From Rhodobacteraceae bacterium SB2 (GTDB taxonomy: Bacteria; Pseudomonadota; Alphaproteobacteria; Rhodobacterales; Rhodobacteraceae), in assembly GCA_001642945.1 (NCBI GenBank), contig LGRT01000034.1:186001-250000 (forward strand): DNA of 64,000 bases. Reading direction: 5' to 3'. Made by a program: the position numbers and the translations under genes. Below are positions 56,296 through 64,000 of the stretch, piece after piece. Numbering within the stretch: position 1 is the first letter of the stretch; each line of letters begins with the position of its first letter. Below the pieces are notes generated by a model. The model saw nothing but the letters and a program-made list of their open reading frames with translations, was not told where the DNA came from and made no database searches.

Positions 56296-57243
56296 CTAGC
56301 GTTGGCCTTTAAACCAAGGGGTTAACAAAGCCCGTGGATAATCCGCGCTTCTGGCCGCGATCACAAGCGCAAAGATTGATAAGACGTAAGGAGCCGCTAG
56401 AAAAACTTGGCTGGGCACAGACGCGCCCACCTCGGTTTGAAGGCGTACCTGCAAAGCATCAAAGGCCCCAAATAAAACCGCCCCCAAAAGGGCCTTTCCG
56501 GGCCGCCAACTGGCGAAAATAACCAATGCGATGCAAATCCAGCCACGCCCATTTACCATTCCAAAAAAGAATGCATCAAAGGCAGACATCGTTAAAAACG
56601 CGCCGCCAAGCGCCATCAAAGCCGATCCGGCCATCACGGCTCCAATGCGCAGCGCATAAACGCTTAATCCTTGCGCATCCACCGAGTTTGGATTGTCGCC
56701 AACCGCCTTTAAAGCAACACCCAGTGCGGTTTTGTTGAAAATGTACCAAACCACGGCAACGCAAAAAAGCGCCAAGAACGTAAGCGCCGTTTGCTGAAAC
56801 AAAATCGGACCAATGAAAGGCAAATCCGACAAAATCGGAATATCCAGCGCTCGAAAGGGCGTAATACGCGGCGGTGACGACACGGTTGGAAGCGCCGTAC
56901 GGTATGAGAAATAGCTAACAGAGGTGGCAAAAAGCGTGATGCCCAAGCCCGATACGTGCTGGCTTAAGCCCAGCGGGACCGTTAAAATGCCATGCAAAAA
57001 CCCAAAAAACGCCCCTGCAAGCGCGGCAGCTAACACCCCACCCCATAAGCCAGCGCCCAACCAAACTGCCATCCAGCCGACCATTGCACCAGCCACGAAA
57101 ATACCTTCGATACCAAGATTCAAAACACCAGATTTTTCGCAAATCAATGCGCCCAAAACGCCAAAGATAAGCGGAGTTGCGATCCTGATCGAGGCAGACC
57201 AAAAGCTTTCGCTGAGCAAAATTTGAAGAATATCCATGATCAA
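56296..57243 (-). CDS. Nucleoside/nucleobase ABC transporter permease (second)
   Basis: 315 residues, eight or more helices, of the BMP/ribose type branched permeases. It has ICEKSGVLNLGIEGIFVAGA (near 35), the conserved NLGIEG motif, and PNSVDAQGLSVYALRIGAV. It forms the channel with the preceding permease, with a four-base overlap. NupQ-like by arrangement. Confidence 0.9.
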   Translation of the reverse strand: MIMDILQILLSESFWSASIRIATPLIFGVLGALICEKSGVLNLGIEGIFVAGAMVGWMAVWLGAGLWGGVLAAALAGAFFGFLHGILTVPLGLSQHVSGLGITLFATSVSYFSYRTALPTVSSPPRITPFRALDIPILSDLPFIGPILFQQTALTFLALFCVAVVWYIFNKTALGVALKAVGDNPNSVDAQGLSVYALRIGAVMAGSALMALGGAFLTMSAFDAFFFGMVNGRGWICIALVIFASWRPGKALLGAVLFGAFDALQVRLQTEVGASVPSQVFLAAPYVLSIFALVIAARSADYPRALLTPWFKGQR

Positions 57244-58313
57244 CGTCGCTCCAACTGTCGGCGCACCCGCACAATTTTATAACGTGCCACAAAGCCACCA
57301 ACCAAAACGCAGAGTAAGGCCGTTGCCACAACCAGATCGGCAAGATAGGATGAAACTCCCATAGCGCGGCTCATGCTATCGGCCCCCACAAAGACTGAGG
57401 CGATAAAAAGCGCCGACACGACCACCCCGCCGGGAGACAACCCCGCAAGCATCGCAACAACAATGCCTGTATAGCCAAAACCTGGGGATAGATCTGCGGT
57501 CAGATAGCCTTTTAATCCGGCTACTTCGCTTACACCCGCCAATCCTGCCAGCGCGCCCGAAATAGCCGCCGCTGTCAACAAGCTTCGATTGACCGGTATG
57601 CCTGCATGTCCGGCTGCATTTCTATTTTCACCAACCGCGCGCAATTTGAACCCCCAAACCGACCGCAATAGCATAAATTGCGCCACGGCGGCGCAGATCA
57701 GCGCGATAACAAACCCGTAATGAATGCGCATACGCTCCATCAAAGGCGGCAACATGCCTTGATCCAAGATGGGCGCTGTCTGCGGCCAGCCAAGACCCAT
57801 CGGATCTTTTAGCGGCCCCTCCAACATATATTGCAGAAAAATTAAGATAATAAAATTCAGCAGCAATGTGGTGACCACCTCATCTGCCCCAAAGCGAATT
57901 TTAAGCGCCGCGGGCACCGCCATGCCAAAGGCACCAGCGGCACAGCCGCATAGAATAATCACTGGGATCAACAGCAGCCCTGAAATATCCAGCACCCCTG
58001 TGCCAATCGCTGCTGCGGCCAAAGCACCCAAATAAAGCTGGCCTTCCGCACCGATATTCCACAGTTTGGCCCGAAAGGCCAAGGCGGCGGCAAGCCCCGT
58101 AAATATCAACGGCGTGGCGCGCGTGAGCATTTCGGAAAACGCAAATTTTGAACCAAAAACGCCCATAAACATCTGCACGTATGAAGCCCCAACGGGGGCG
58201 CCTGCAAACATCAACGGAATTGCCGCCAAGAGCAACGCCACGCACGCAGACAGGACAGGAATGCCCAGTTTCATAAAAGATGAAGCAGAGTCTCTGGCCT
58301 CAATTCGGATCAT
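57240..58313 (-). CDS. Nucleoside/nucleobase ABC transporter permease (first)
   Basis: 357 residues, about ten helices. The motif LWNIGAEGQLYLGALAA near residue 85 is the counterpart of NLGIEG in the second permease, and GENRNAAGHAGIPVNRSLL is the cytoplasmic loop to the ATPase. Overlaps the ATPase gene by four bases upstream and the second permease by four bases downstream. NupP-like. Confidence 0.9.
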   Translation of the reverse strand: MIRIEARDSASSFMKLGIPVLSACVALLLAAIPLMFAGAPVGASYVQMFMGVFGSKFAFSEMLTRATPLIFTGLAAALAFRAKLWNIGAEGQLYLGALAAAAIGTGVLDISGLLLIPVIILCGCAAGAFGMAVPAALKIRFGADEVVTTLLLNFIILIFLQYMLEGPLKDPMGLGWPQTAPILDQGMLPPLMERMRIHYGFVIALICAAVAQFMLLRSVWGFKLRAVGENRNAAGHAGIPVNRSLLTAAAISGALAGLAGVSEVAGLKGYLTADLSPGFGYTGIVVAMLAGLSPGGVVVSALFIASVFVGADSMSRAMGVSSYLADLVVATALLCVLVGGFVARYKIVRVRRQLERR

Positions 58314-59827
58314 GCCGCCTGCCCTGCCATCATCAAACCCAATTGCGCGCGGTCACGCGTTTTTGCGGTGGAAAACGCGCCATCATGAACCACTAAAATG
58401 CGATCAGACAGCTTCAGAATTTCGTCTAAATCTTCGGATATCAGAACAATACCGGCGCCACGGCCGCGGGCCTCAAGAAGCCGCCGCGCCACCTCAGAGG
58501 CTGCCCCCATATCTAAACCGCGAGTGGGTTGATTTGCGAGAATAAGCTTGGGACTGCGATCAAAAACCCGCGCCAAAATCAATTTTTGGATATTGCCGCC
58601 TGATAACAAGCGCGCCGAAGCCTGCGCCCCTGGCCCCCGCACGTCATATTCTAACGATAGCGTCTCGGCATAATCGCGAATCGCATCGCGCCGCAGCAAT
58701 CCGTTTTGTTGTATAGTCGGATCGTCCAACTGCTCTATAACCATATTCTCAGCAACACTCATCGATCCCACAATTCCATCCCGATGGCGATCTTCTGGAA
58801 TGCGCCCAACGCCGCGCGAAATCATCGCGGCCGGGGTAATATCCAACAGAGGTTGGTCTTCTATCAAGACCTCTCCGCTCTCGACCGAGAGCATGCCAGA
58901 GATCACGCCGGCCAAGGCTGTTTGGCCATTGCCCGAGACGCCTGCGATCCCTAGGATTTCACCAGAGAAAACGGTCAGGTCAACATTTTGCAAACTGTCG
59001 CGCCGGGCGCGCTCTTTCACAGAAACCCCCTTGAACCGCAGTATCGCCGGTCCATTTGCTTGCGTTTCACGGGTATGGGATGGCGTTTCCGCCCCCACCA
59101 TCAGTCGCGCAATTTGTTGCTCATCTGCCTGATCGGTTTTAATTTCTCCTGCATTTTTGCCATGGCGCAAAACGGTGATGCGATGCGAAAATGCCAAAAC
59201 CTCACGCAATTTATGCGAAATAAAAATAACCGATAGCCCGTTCTGCGCCATAGCCCGAATGTTTTCAAACAGCGTATCCGCTTCTTGCGGCGTTAAAACG
59301 GCGGTTGGCTCGTCCAAAACGAGTATTTTTACATCGCGATATAGGGCTTTTAAAATTTCAACGCGCTGACGTTCGCCCACCGTCAATTTACCCACAGCAA
59401 CATCTAAAGGCGCCGTCAGACCGCTTTCGGCCAGAATCGCGCGGATCTTCTTTTCAGCGGCGGCGCGTTTTCTTGGCAATAAGGTGAGACGTTCAGCCCC
59501 CAACATAATATTATCAACCGCATCCAAATTTTCGGCCAAGGTGAAATGTTGATGCACCATACCAATCCCCGCGGCAATCGCCGCCTGAGGATGCCCGAGC
59601 GTGAGCGGTAAAAACCGTTGATTGGCATCGGCCACTTCGATTTGCCCCGCATCCGGCGTGTAATGTCCGAACAACATATTCATCAAAGTGGTTTTTCCAG
59701 CCCCATTTTCACCCAGCAACGCCAATATCTCTCCGCGGTGCAGATCAAGATCAACATCGCAATTAGCAGCGATGGTTCCAAAGGTTTTGGACAGGCCTTT
59801 TAGGGCTAATATTTTATCAGAATGCAT
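58310..59827 (-). CDS. Nucleoside/nucleobase ABC transporter ATP-binding protein (tandem ABC domains)
   Basis: 505 residues with two ABC domains, as in sugar and BMP-type ATPases. The first (1-230) has a full Walker A GENGAGKTT near 38, signature LTVGERQRVEILKAL and Walker B LVLDEPTAVL. The second (250-500) has a degenerate Walker A VSGNGQTA, typical of this family, and LSGGNIQKLILARV. There is no ribosome site: the ATG is 3 bases after the T-run of an intrinsic terminator. Confidence 0.92.
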   Translation of the reverse strand: MHSDKILALKGLSKTFGTIAANCDVDLDLHRGEILALLGENGAGKTTLMNMLFGHYTPDAGQIEVADANQRFLPLTLGHPQAAIAAGIGMVHQHFTLAENLDAVDNIMLGAERLTLLPRKRAAAEKKIRAILAESGLTAPLDVAVGKLTVGERQRVEILKALYRDVKILVLDEPTAVLTPQEADTLFENIRAMAQNGLSVIFISHKLREVLAFSHRITVLRHGKNAGEIKTDQADEQQIARLMVGAETPSHTRETQANGPAILRFKGVSVKERARRDSLQNVDLTVFSGEILGIAGVSGNGQTALAGVISGMLSVESGEVLIEDQPLLDITPAAMISRGVGRIPEDRHRDGIVGSMSVAENMVIEQLDDPTIQQNGLLRRDAIRDYAETLSLEYDVRGPGAQASARLLSGGNIQKLILARVFDRSPKLILANQPTRGLDMGAASEVARRLLEARGRGAGIVLISEDLDEILKLSDRILVVHDGAFSTAKTRDRAQLGLMMAGQAA

Positions 59828-59830
59828 TGT

Positions 59831-59861
59831 AAAAAAGGCCGGCCCTCTATACGGGCCGGCC
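59831..59861 (-). terminator. Intrinsic terminator directly before the ATPase start codon
   Basis: On the minus strand GGCCGGCCC and GGGCCGGCC pair around GTATAGA (59837-59861), followed by six T (A's at 59831-59836 of the plus strand). It is a textbook Rho-independent terminator after the binding-protein gene. It ends 3 bases before the ATPase ATG, so it also occupies the position of a ribosome site. Confidence 0.85.
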
Positions 59862-59868
59862 CGCTCTT

Positions 59869-60861
59869 TTATCCGTCAGACGCAGGTCGCGCATCATTCA
59901 CATTCACACGAAACAGACCGTTGAGAATGTCTTTTTCGGTGGCTTTCACCGCGGCAGCAACATCAGCCGGTACCAGTTCTTCATCTAGAACCATAGATCC
60001 ACCGCCAAAGGCCATGAAACTATATTGTCCATAATCAGCCGCCTCAAAATCATCTGAGGCCACCTTGGCGATGGCTTTATCTATGGTTGCTTCCATATGC
60101 CAAATCGCCGATGCCAAAATCGTTCCAGGATAATCACCGGACGTGTCAATCACATTCCCAATCGCTTTTACTCCGCGCTCTGCGGCAGCATCCGCAACGC
60201 CAAAGCGTTCTGCATACATAATATCAGCACCCGCATCCATCATCGCAAACGCGCTTTCTTTGGCTTTGGGCGGATCATACCAGCTGTCAATAAAGTTCAC
60301 GAGGAACTTCACATCCGGGTTCACTGCGCGTGCGCCATCCATGAAAGCATGCATCAAGCGGTTTACCTCAGGAATAGCGTAGCCGCCCACCATGCCAATC
60401 ATATTTGATTTGGTCATCGAGCCGGCGACCATGCCCGTCAAATAAGAGGGTTCATGTATCCAATTGTCAAACACCGAGAAGTTCGGTGCCACGGGGCCGA
60501 AAGACGAGCCCATTAAAAACGCGGTTTCCGAATAATCTTTCGCCACTTTGCGCGCGGCCCGCTCAAGGCCAAACACCTCGCCAACAATCAAATCATGTCC
60601 TTTTTCGGCATATTCGCGCATCACCCGCTCATAATCCGTATTGGCCACGTTTTCTGAAAACGTATATTCGATGGTTCCGCTTTCGGCGGCAGTGTTTAAA
60701 GCCTTATGAATGCGACTTATCCATTGCTGTTCGACGGGCAAAGTATAAATCGCGGCCACCTTAACTTTTTCCGCGGCAACAGTCCCGGCGCTTGCCAGCA
60801 ATCCCACGGCGAGCGCTGCAGTGGTAAACAACCGCCGCCCCATTTTTTGTGAAATATTCAT
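59869..60861 (-). CDS. BMP-family ABC transporter substrate-binding protein
   Basis: 330 residues. An N-terminal signal peptide with a double-Arg-like GRRLFTTAALAVG and cleavage after VAA is followed by the BMP/PnrA fold: VKVAAIYTLPVEQQW, GHDLIVGEVFGLERAARKVA, MVAGSMTKSNMIGMVGGYAI and GVKAIGNVIDTSGDYP. This group binds purine or pyrimidine nucleosides or bases; with cytosine deaminase downstream, cytosine or related compounds are plausible ligands. First gene of the operon, set apart by a strong terminator. Confidence 0.9.
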   Translation of the reverse strand: MNISQKMGRRLFTTAALAVGLLASAGTVAAEKVKVAAIYTLPVEQQWISRIHKALNTAAESGTIEYTFSENVANTDYERVMREYAEKGHDLIVGEVFGLERAARKVAKDYSETAFLMGSSFGPVAPNFSVFDNWIHEPSYLTGMVAGSMTKSNMIGMVGGYAIPEVNRLMHAFMDGARAVNPDVKFLVNFIDSWYDPPKAKESAFAMMDAGADIMYAERFGVADAAAERGVKAIGNVIDTSGDYPGTILASAIWHMEATIDKAIAKVASDDFEAADYGQYSFMAFGGGSMVLDEELVPADVAAAVKATEKDILNGLFRVNVNDARPASDG

Positions 60862-61161
60862 AAATTTCTCCCTCTAAGGTAATACGCAACCATCACTATA
60901 TTTGATCATTTGGTCAATAAATAGATTCTCAAACGGCCTTAAAATGTGAAAAACCGTCAATTTTTTGAGCGATTTTTTATCCCCTAAAAAACTTTCTGAA
61001 ACCCAAAACATCTAAATTACGAAAAATTATTTCGTAGCCTTCATTGCGCCAGAAGGTTTAAAAGGGTTCACCCGCTCTGCACGCGCTGTGCTGATCAGGG
61101 CACAAGATCGGCTTCCTAATATAAGCTTACGATTGAGGTTGTATTTTACCTTGCCATATCA
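60862..61161. other. Promoter region of the BMP transporter operon
   Basis: About 300 bases, AT-rich. It has the operator-like site at 60902-60917 and no riboswitch I could recognise. No gene is seen. Confidence 0.45.
60902..60917. promoter_or_regulatory. Operator-like palindrome before the BMP binding-protein gene
   Basis: TTGATCA and TGGTCAA arms around TT differ from perfect symmetry at one pair. The site lies about 40 bases before the start codon at 60861. The half-site TGGTCA also occurs in the mcc palindrome (8562-8583) and has the look of GntR-type operators. Confidence 0.4.
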
Positions 61162-62034
61162 TCACGTAAATTTTCGAAAAAGCTTCGTCTGGTCAAACAT
61201 CTCTTCAAGCGCCTCCATCCTATCTTTTGTATCGCCCCAGGTGATGGCTTGAACCGTAGAAATCATCGTTTCCAGCAAGAGCAACGGCGTGATCGCAGAA
61301 TCCCACGCCGAAGGCACAACGATGCGGCTGCCAAAACTTTGCTCCGCCATCCGATGAACCGGCGAACGCCATTGATCGGTGAATAATATAATTTTCGCGC
61401 CTTTGTCATAGGCCATTTCTGCCAGTTTCAGCGTATTGTTTTCATAACGACGCATATCGAAAATGATGAAGACATCCCCCGCTTTGACATCAAGCAAGTA
61501 ATGAGGCCAGGTATTCGACGTCGATTGAATATGCGTAATTTTGGGTCGGATAAGCTGCATATGTAAAAATAGATACTCCGCCAAAATATGCGAAATTCGC
61601 CCCCCAACAATATAAAGATGATGGTTTGTGTCGGCCGCGATACGGCAGGCTTCATCAAACGCAACAGAATCAATTTGTCCAAGCGTATGGCGGATATTAT
61701 CAATCACCGACTCGGTAAACCTATTCAACAAATGTTCTGAAGGCGCCCCCTCTGACCAAGCATCATGTTTTGCAATGGGGCTTTTCACCTTTGCCCGAAG
61801 CTCTTTGCGCAGCTCTGTTTGAAACTCAGGATAACCTTGAAAGCCAAGTTTTTGCACCATACGGGCAACAGTTGGAACAGACACTTTCGCATCTTTCGCC
61901 AAAGCGCTGAGAGGCCCCAAACCTGAGGCAGGGTAATTCTCAAGAATAGAATGCGCCAATTGCCGCTCTGCGCGCGTTAAATCATCAAGCTTGTTCTGAA
62001 TGCGATCCGAAATTGTTAAACTGGCTTCAGTCAT
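61162..62034 (-). CDS. MurR/RpiR-family transcriptional regulator
   Basis: 290 residues from MTEASLTISD at 62034; the frame is open to 62310 but that overlaps the divergent gene. N-terminal HTH_6 domain (1-75) with LSALAKDAKVSVPTVARMVQKLGFQGYPEF and C-terminal SIS sugar-phosphate domain (about 120-260) with IVGGRISHILAEYLFLHM and ILFTDQW. It is divergent from the N-formylglutamate amidohydrolase/TRAP genes, its likely target, and sits between them and the BMP operon. Confidence 0.9.
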   Translation of the reverse strand: MTEASLTISDRIQNKLDDLTRAERQLAHSILENYPASGLGPLSALAKDAKVSVPTVARMVQKLGFQGYPEFQTELRKELRAKVKSPIAKHDAWSEGAPSEHLLNRFTESVIDNIRHTLGQIDSVAFDEACRIAADTNHHLYIVGGRISHILAEYLFLHMQLIRPKITHIQSTSNTWPHYLLDVKAGDVFIIFDMRRYENNTLKLAEMAYDKGAKIILFTDQWRSPVHRMAEQSFGSRIVVPSAWDSAITPLLLLETMISTVQAITWGDTKDRMEALEEMFDQTKLFRKFT

Positions 62035-62065
62035 TGGCGCGCCCCTGCAGTTTTGATAAATAAAT

Positions 62066-62108
62066 AACACAATTAAAGTGCTGGGTAATATATTATCACT
62101 ATTGTGTT
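62066..62108. promoter_or_regulatory. Nested inverted repeats in the RpiR/hutG-like divergent promoter
   Basis: AACACAAT (62066-62073) and ATTGTGTT (62101-62108) are perfect inverted 8-base arms. Between them lie AGTG/CACT and the palindrome TAATATATTA (62086-62095). Located in the 120-base space between two divergent genes, it is a likely binding region for the RpiR protein. Confidence 0.5.
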
Positions 62109-62154
62109 GACAGAAGCTTGTTTTGGCAAGAGCCTTGTCTGTGAAAGAGGAATC

Positions 62155-62934
62155 ATGACCAGCACGCCGATTGAATATTTCAACGACTACGTTGCCACGA
62201 TAAACCCATCTGGCGCTTCCTCTATTGTGCTTGCCTGCGAGCACGCCTCTTCTTACATTCCTGCTGCCTACAACGCTTTGGGTCTGACCGCGGAAGACCA
62301 GAGCAGCCATGCGGCCTGGGATCCAGGGGCTTTAGGTGTTGCACAAAAGCTATCTCACCTATTGAACGCAGTTTTGGTGGCCAGCCAAGCATCGCGCTTA
62401 TTATATGACTGTAACCGCCCTCCAAGCGCGACAAGCGCCATGCCAACGCGCAGCGAGTTGATCGATATCCCCGGAAATAAAGATCTTTCCGCCACCGAAA
62501 AATCACAGCGAGTCAAGTTGTTTTATGAACCTTTTCGCGAACAATTGCATCAAGCCATGATGCGGCGACCTGATCCCATTTTGGTAACGGTTCATAGCTT
62601 TACGCCCGTTTATTTTGGCAAGCCAAGAGCCTTGAAAATAGGCATTTTACACGATTCGGATACCCGGCTTGCGGATGCAATGCTGGATATTTCCAACGAA
62701 GAACGTGACAAAAATATAAAGCGTAACGCCCCTTATGGGCCTGAGGACGGCGTAACACATACCCTGCAAGAACACGCGATTTCGCGCGGCCATCTCAACG
62801 TTATGCTAGAAATCCGCAATGATTTAATCGCAACAGACGATCAACAAAACACCGTGGCAAAAATGATCGCGAAATGGATTGATCGCGCCTGCAGCCGCTT
62901 AGGCGTGCCCGGGGATGTACAATGTCGCGCCTGA
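62155..62934 (+). CDS. N-formylglutamate amidohydrolase family protein
   Basis: 259 residues from the ATG at 62155 (AAAGAGG five bases before). Family motifs: IVLACEHASSYIPAAYN near residue 24, LVTVHSFTPVYFGKPRALKIGIL near 142, and HAISRGHLNVMLEIRNDLI near 220, with clustered His and Glu that likely bind zinc. It hydrolyses N-formylglutamate or a related N-acyl amino acid to glutamate. No other histidine-degradation gene is nearby; its place ahead of a TRAP transporter and under an RpiR gene suggests that the imported acid is the substrate. Overlaps the next gene by 13 bases. Confidence 0.85.
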   Translation: MTSTPIEYFNDYVATINPSGASSIVLACEHASSYIPAAYNALGLTAEDQSSHAAWDPGALGVAQKLSHLLNAVLVASQASRLLYDCNRPPSATSAMPTRSELIDIPGNKDLSATEKSQRVKLFYEPFREQLHQAMMRRPDPILVTVHSFTPVYFGKPRALKIGILHDSDTRLADAMLDISNEERDKNIKRNAPYGPEDGVTHTLQEHAISRGHLNVMLEIRNDLIATDDQQNTVAKMIAKWIDRACSRLGVPGDVQCRA

Positions 62935-63491
62935 TGCAGCTTTATATTGCGTCGATTGACGGGGTCAATTTGCGGATTGGACGTATCGTGATGTACGGTA
63001 TTTTTGTTTTGATGGGCATTTTATTATGGTCTTCGATCAGCAAAACATTTTTCTTACCCTCTTTATGGACGTTAGAAATGGCCCAATTTACCATGGTGGC
63101 CTACTATATTTTAGGGGGGCCTTATTCCCTACAAATGGGATCGAACGTGCGCATGGATTTATTTTACGGCACGTGGTCTTTGCGCAAAAAAGCTTGGTTT
63201 GATTTGCTGACTGTTTTGTTTTTGATCTTCTATCTTGGGGTTCTGCTTTATGGCGCAATCAGCTCCACGGCCTATTCATTGGGATATTGGGGCGCCGAGC
63301 CGTTCTCGTTTTTTGCAGGATTGCTCACCGGCGCTGAAGAAATCGGCCGGATGGAGCGCTCATCAACGGCTTGGCGCCCTTACATGTGGCCCATCAAAGC
63401 TTTGATGATCGTAGGCATGTTTTTAATGCTGCTGCAATGCCTGTCAGAATTGTTCAAAGATATTCTGCGCGTTAAGGGTGAAGCCATCTGA
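62922..63491 (+). CDS. TRAP transporter small permease (DctQ family)
   Basis: 189 residues with four membrane helices (about 20-42, 55-73, 98-118 and 150-172). YYILGGPYSLQMGSNVRMDLFYG in the middle is the DctQ-type motif, including the NVRMDLF loop. The stop overlaps the ATG of the large permease by one base (TGATG). With the large permease and a periplasmic receptor (outside the window) it imports an organic acid with a sodium gradient. Confidence 0.92.
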   Translation: MSRLMQLYIASIDGVNLRIGRIVMYGIFVLMGILLWSSISKTFFLPSLWTLEMAQFTMVAYYILGGPYSLQMGSNVRMDLFYGTWSLRKKAWFDLLTVLFLIFYLGVLLYGAISSTAYSLGYWGAEPFSFFAGLLTGAEEIGRMERSSTAWRPYMWPIKALMIVGMFLMLLQCLSELFKDILRVKGEAI

Positions 63492-64000
63492 TGCCGTATG
63501 AAATGATCGCCACGCTGATGTTTTCCACCATGATGCTGATGCTGCTTACAGGGCAGCGGGTGTTCGGCGCCATCGGGTTTGTTGCGGTGGCTGCCGCATT
63601 GCTGCTTTGGGGGGATAAAGGCGGTTTTGACATAGGCTTCTCTGCCGCAATGAAATTGATGAAATGGTACCCATTGCTGACGCTGCCTATGTTTATTTTT
63701 ATGGGTTATGTGCTGTCAGAAAGTAAAATTGCGGATGATCTTTACAGAATGTTCCACGTTTGGATGGGCGGCCTTCGCGGCGGTTTGGCGATCGGAACCA
63801 TCGGATTAATGGTGCTGATTTCAGCCATGAATGGGCTCAGCGTTGCCGGTATGGCGATCGGCTCGACGATTGCGCTGCCCGAACTTTTGAAACGAGGTTA
63901 TGATAAGCGCATGGTCACCGGCGTGATCCAGGCCGGCTCTAGCCTTGGTATTTTGGTGCCGCCCTCGGTGGTTCTGGTGCTCTATGCGATGATTGCACGT
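63491..64000 (+). CDS. TRAP transporter large permease (DctM family), 5' part
   Basis: The first 170 codons of a DctM-type permease; the gene runs past the window edge. The visible part has hydrophobic segments and typical sequence LTLPMFIFMGYVLSESKIADDL, SAMNGLSVAGMAIGSTIALPE and GILVPPSVVLVLYAMI. It is the substrate-translocating subunit. No ORF of full length can be judged here. Confidence 0.93.
   Translation, partial: MPYEMIATLMFSTMMLMLLTGQRVFGAIGFVAVAAALLLWGDKGGFDIGFSAAMKLMKWYPLLTLPMFIFMGYVLSESKIADDLYRMFHVWMGGLRGGLAIGTIGLMVLISAMNGLSVAGMAIGSTIALPELLKRGYDKRMVTGVIQAGSSLGILVPPSVVLVLYAMIAR

Noticed and set aside
57240-58313. Calling the transporter a ribose/sugar importer
   Set aside because: The binding protein is BMP-type and a cytosine deaminase is in the operon, so nucleosides or bases fit better.
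60862-61161. Purine or other riboswitch before the BMP transporter
   Set aside because: No recognisable aptamer core; the only structure is a short palindrome.

Overview
The window is a piece of chromosome from a marine alphaproteobacterium of the Rhodobacteraceae (Roseobacter group). The evidence is the gene content and family resemblance: a nuo operon containing the small extra ORFs I associate with this family, a leucine-degradation cluster of roseobacter type, several peptide/TRAP/BMP transporters, TspO, and a BciA-type 8-vinyl reductase of bacteriochlorophyll synthesis. BciA suggests an aerobic anoxygenic phototroph (Planktomarina/RCA-like is possible; inference only). I see no rRNA, tRNA, CRISPR array, intact insertion sequence or origin.

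Layout. 1-6.5 kb (minus): front half of the nuo operon, nuoA-B-C-D-E-orf-orf-F-lipoprotein, preceded by a leader that can fold into competing hairpins. 6.6-11.8 kb (minus): isovaleryl-CoA dehydrogenase, a small membrane ORF and the two 3-methylcrotonyl-CoA carboxylase subunits, with a large palindrome at the ivd start and a repeat/palindrome block before mccA. 12-18 kb: a delta-class carbonic anhydrase, a DegT aminotransferase, phosphoglycolate phosphatase, then glmU-glmS. 18.8-24 kb: MOSC protein, a sirtuin without zinc cysteines, and a polar amino-acid ABC transporter with a divergent Lrp regulator.

24-31 kb is an AT-rich accessory stretch of small genes (LprI-like, a 53-aa basic protein, cupin, lipoprotein/TPR pair, TspO, EamA exporter) with long non-coding gaps. 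31-36.6 kb holds the most intriguing unit: an operon encoding an FMN 2-hydroxyacid oxidase, a ThDP-dependent decarboxylase/lyase, a variant 5-hydroxyisourate-hydrolase-like protein and a DmdA/GcvT-family enzyme, with a convergent LysR gene. 37-42 kb contains an IalB gene interrupted by an in-frame TAA, bciA, and a chemoreceptor broken at an A8 tract.

42.4-47.8 kb is a dpp-type peptide transporter operon. 48-54 kb is a compact arginine-to-glutamate pathway (arginase, ornithine cyclodeaminase, PutA) with a divergent Lrp regulator. 55-60.9 kb (minus) is a BMP-type nucleoside/nucleobase ABC transporter plus cytosine deaminase, with an intrinsic terminator directly before the ATPase start codon. 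61-64 kb has an RpiR regulator divergent from an N-formylglutamate amidohydrolase and a TRAP transporter that runs off the end.

Overall the region is dominated by uptake and oxidation of amino acids, peptides, nucleobases and small organic acids feeding a respiratory chain. Starts were trimmed where an internal ATG with a Shine-Dalgarno site fits the family better. Family assignments are from recognition of motifs and remembered homologues, not from a database search.
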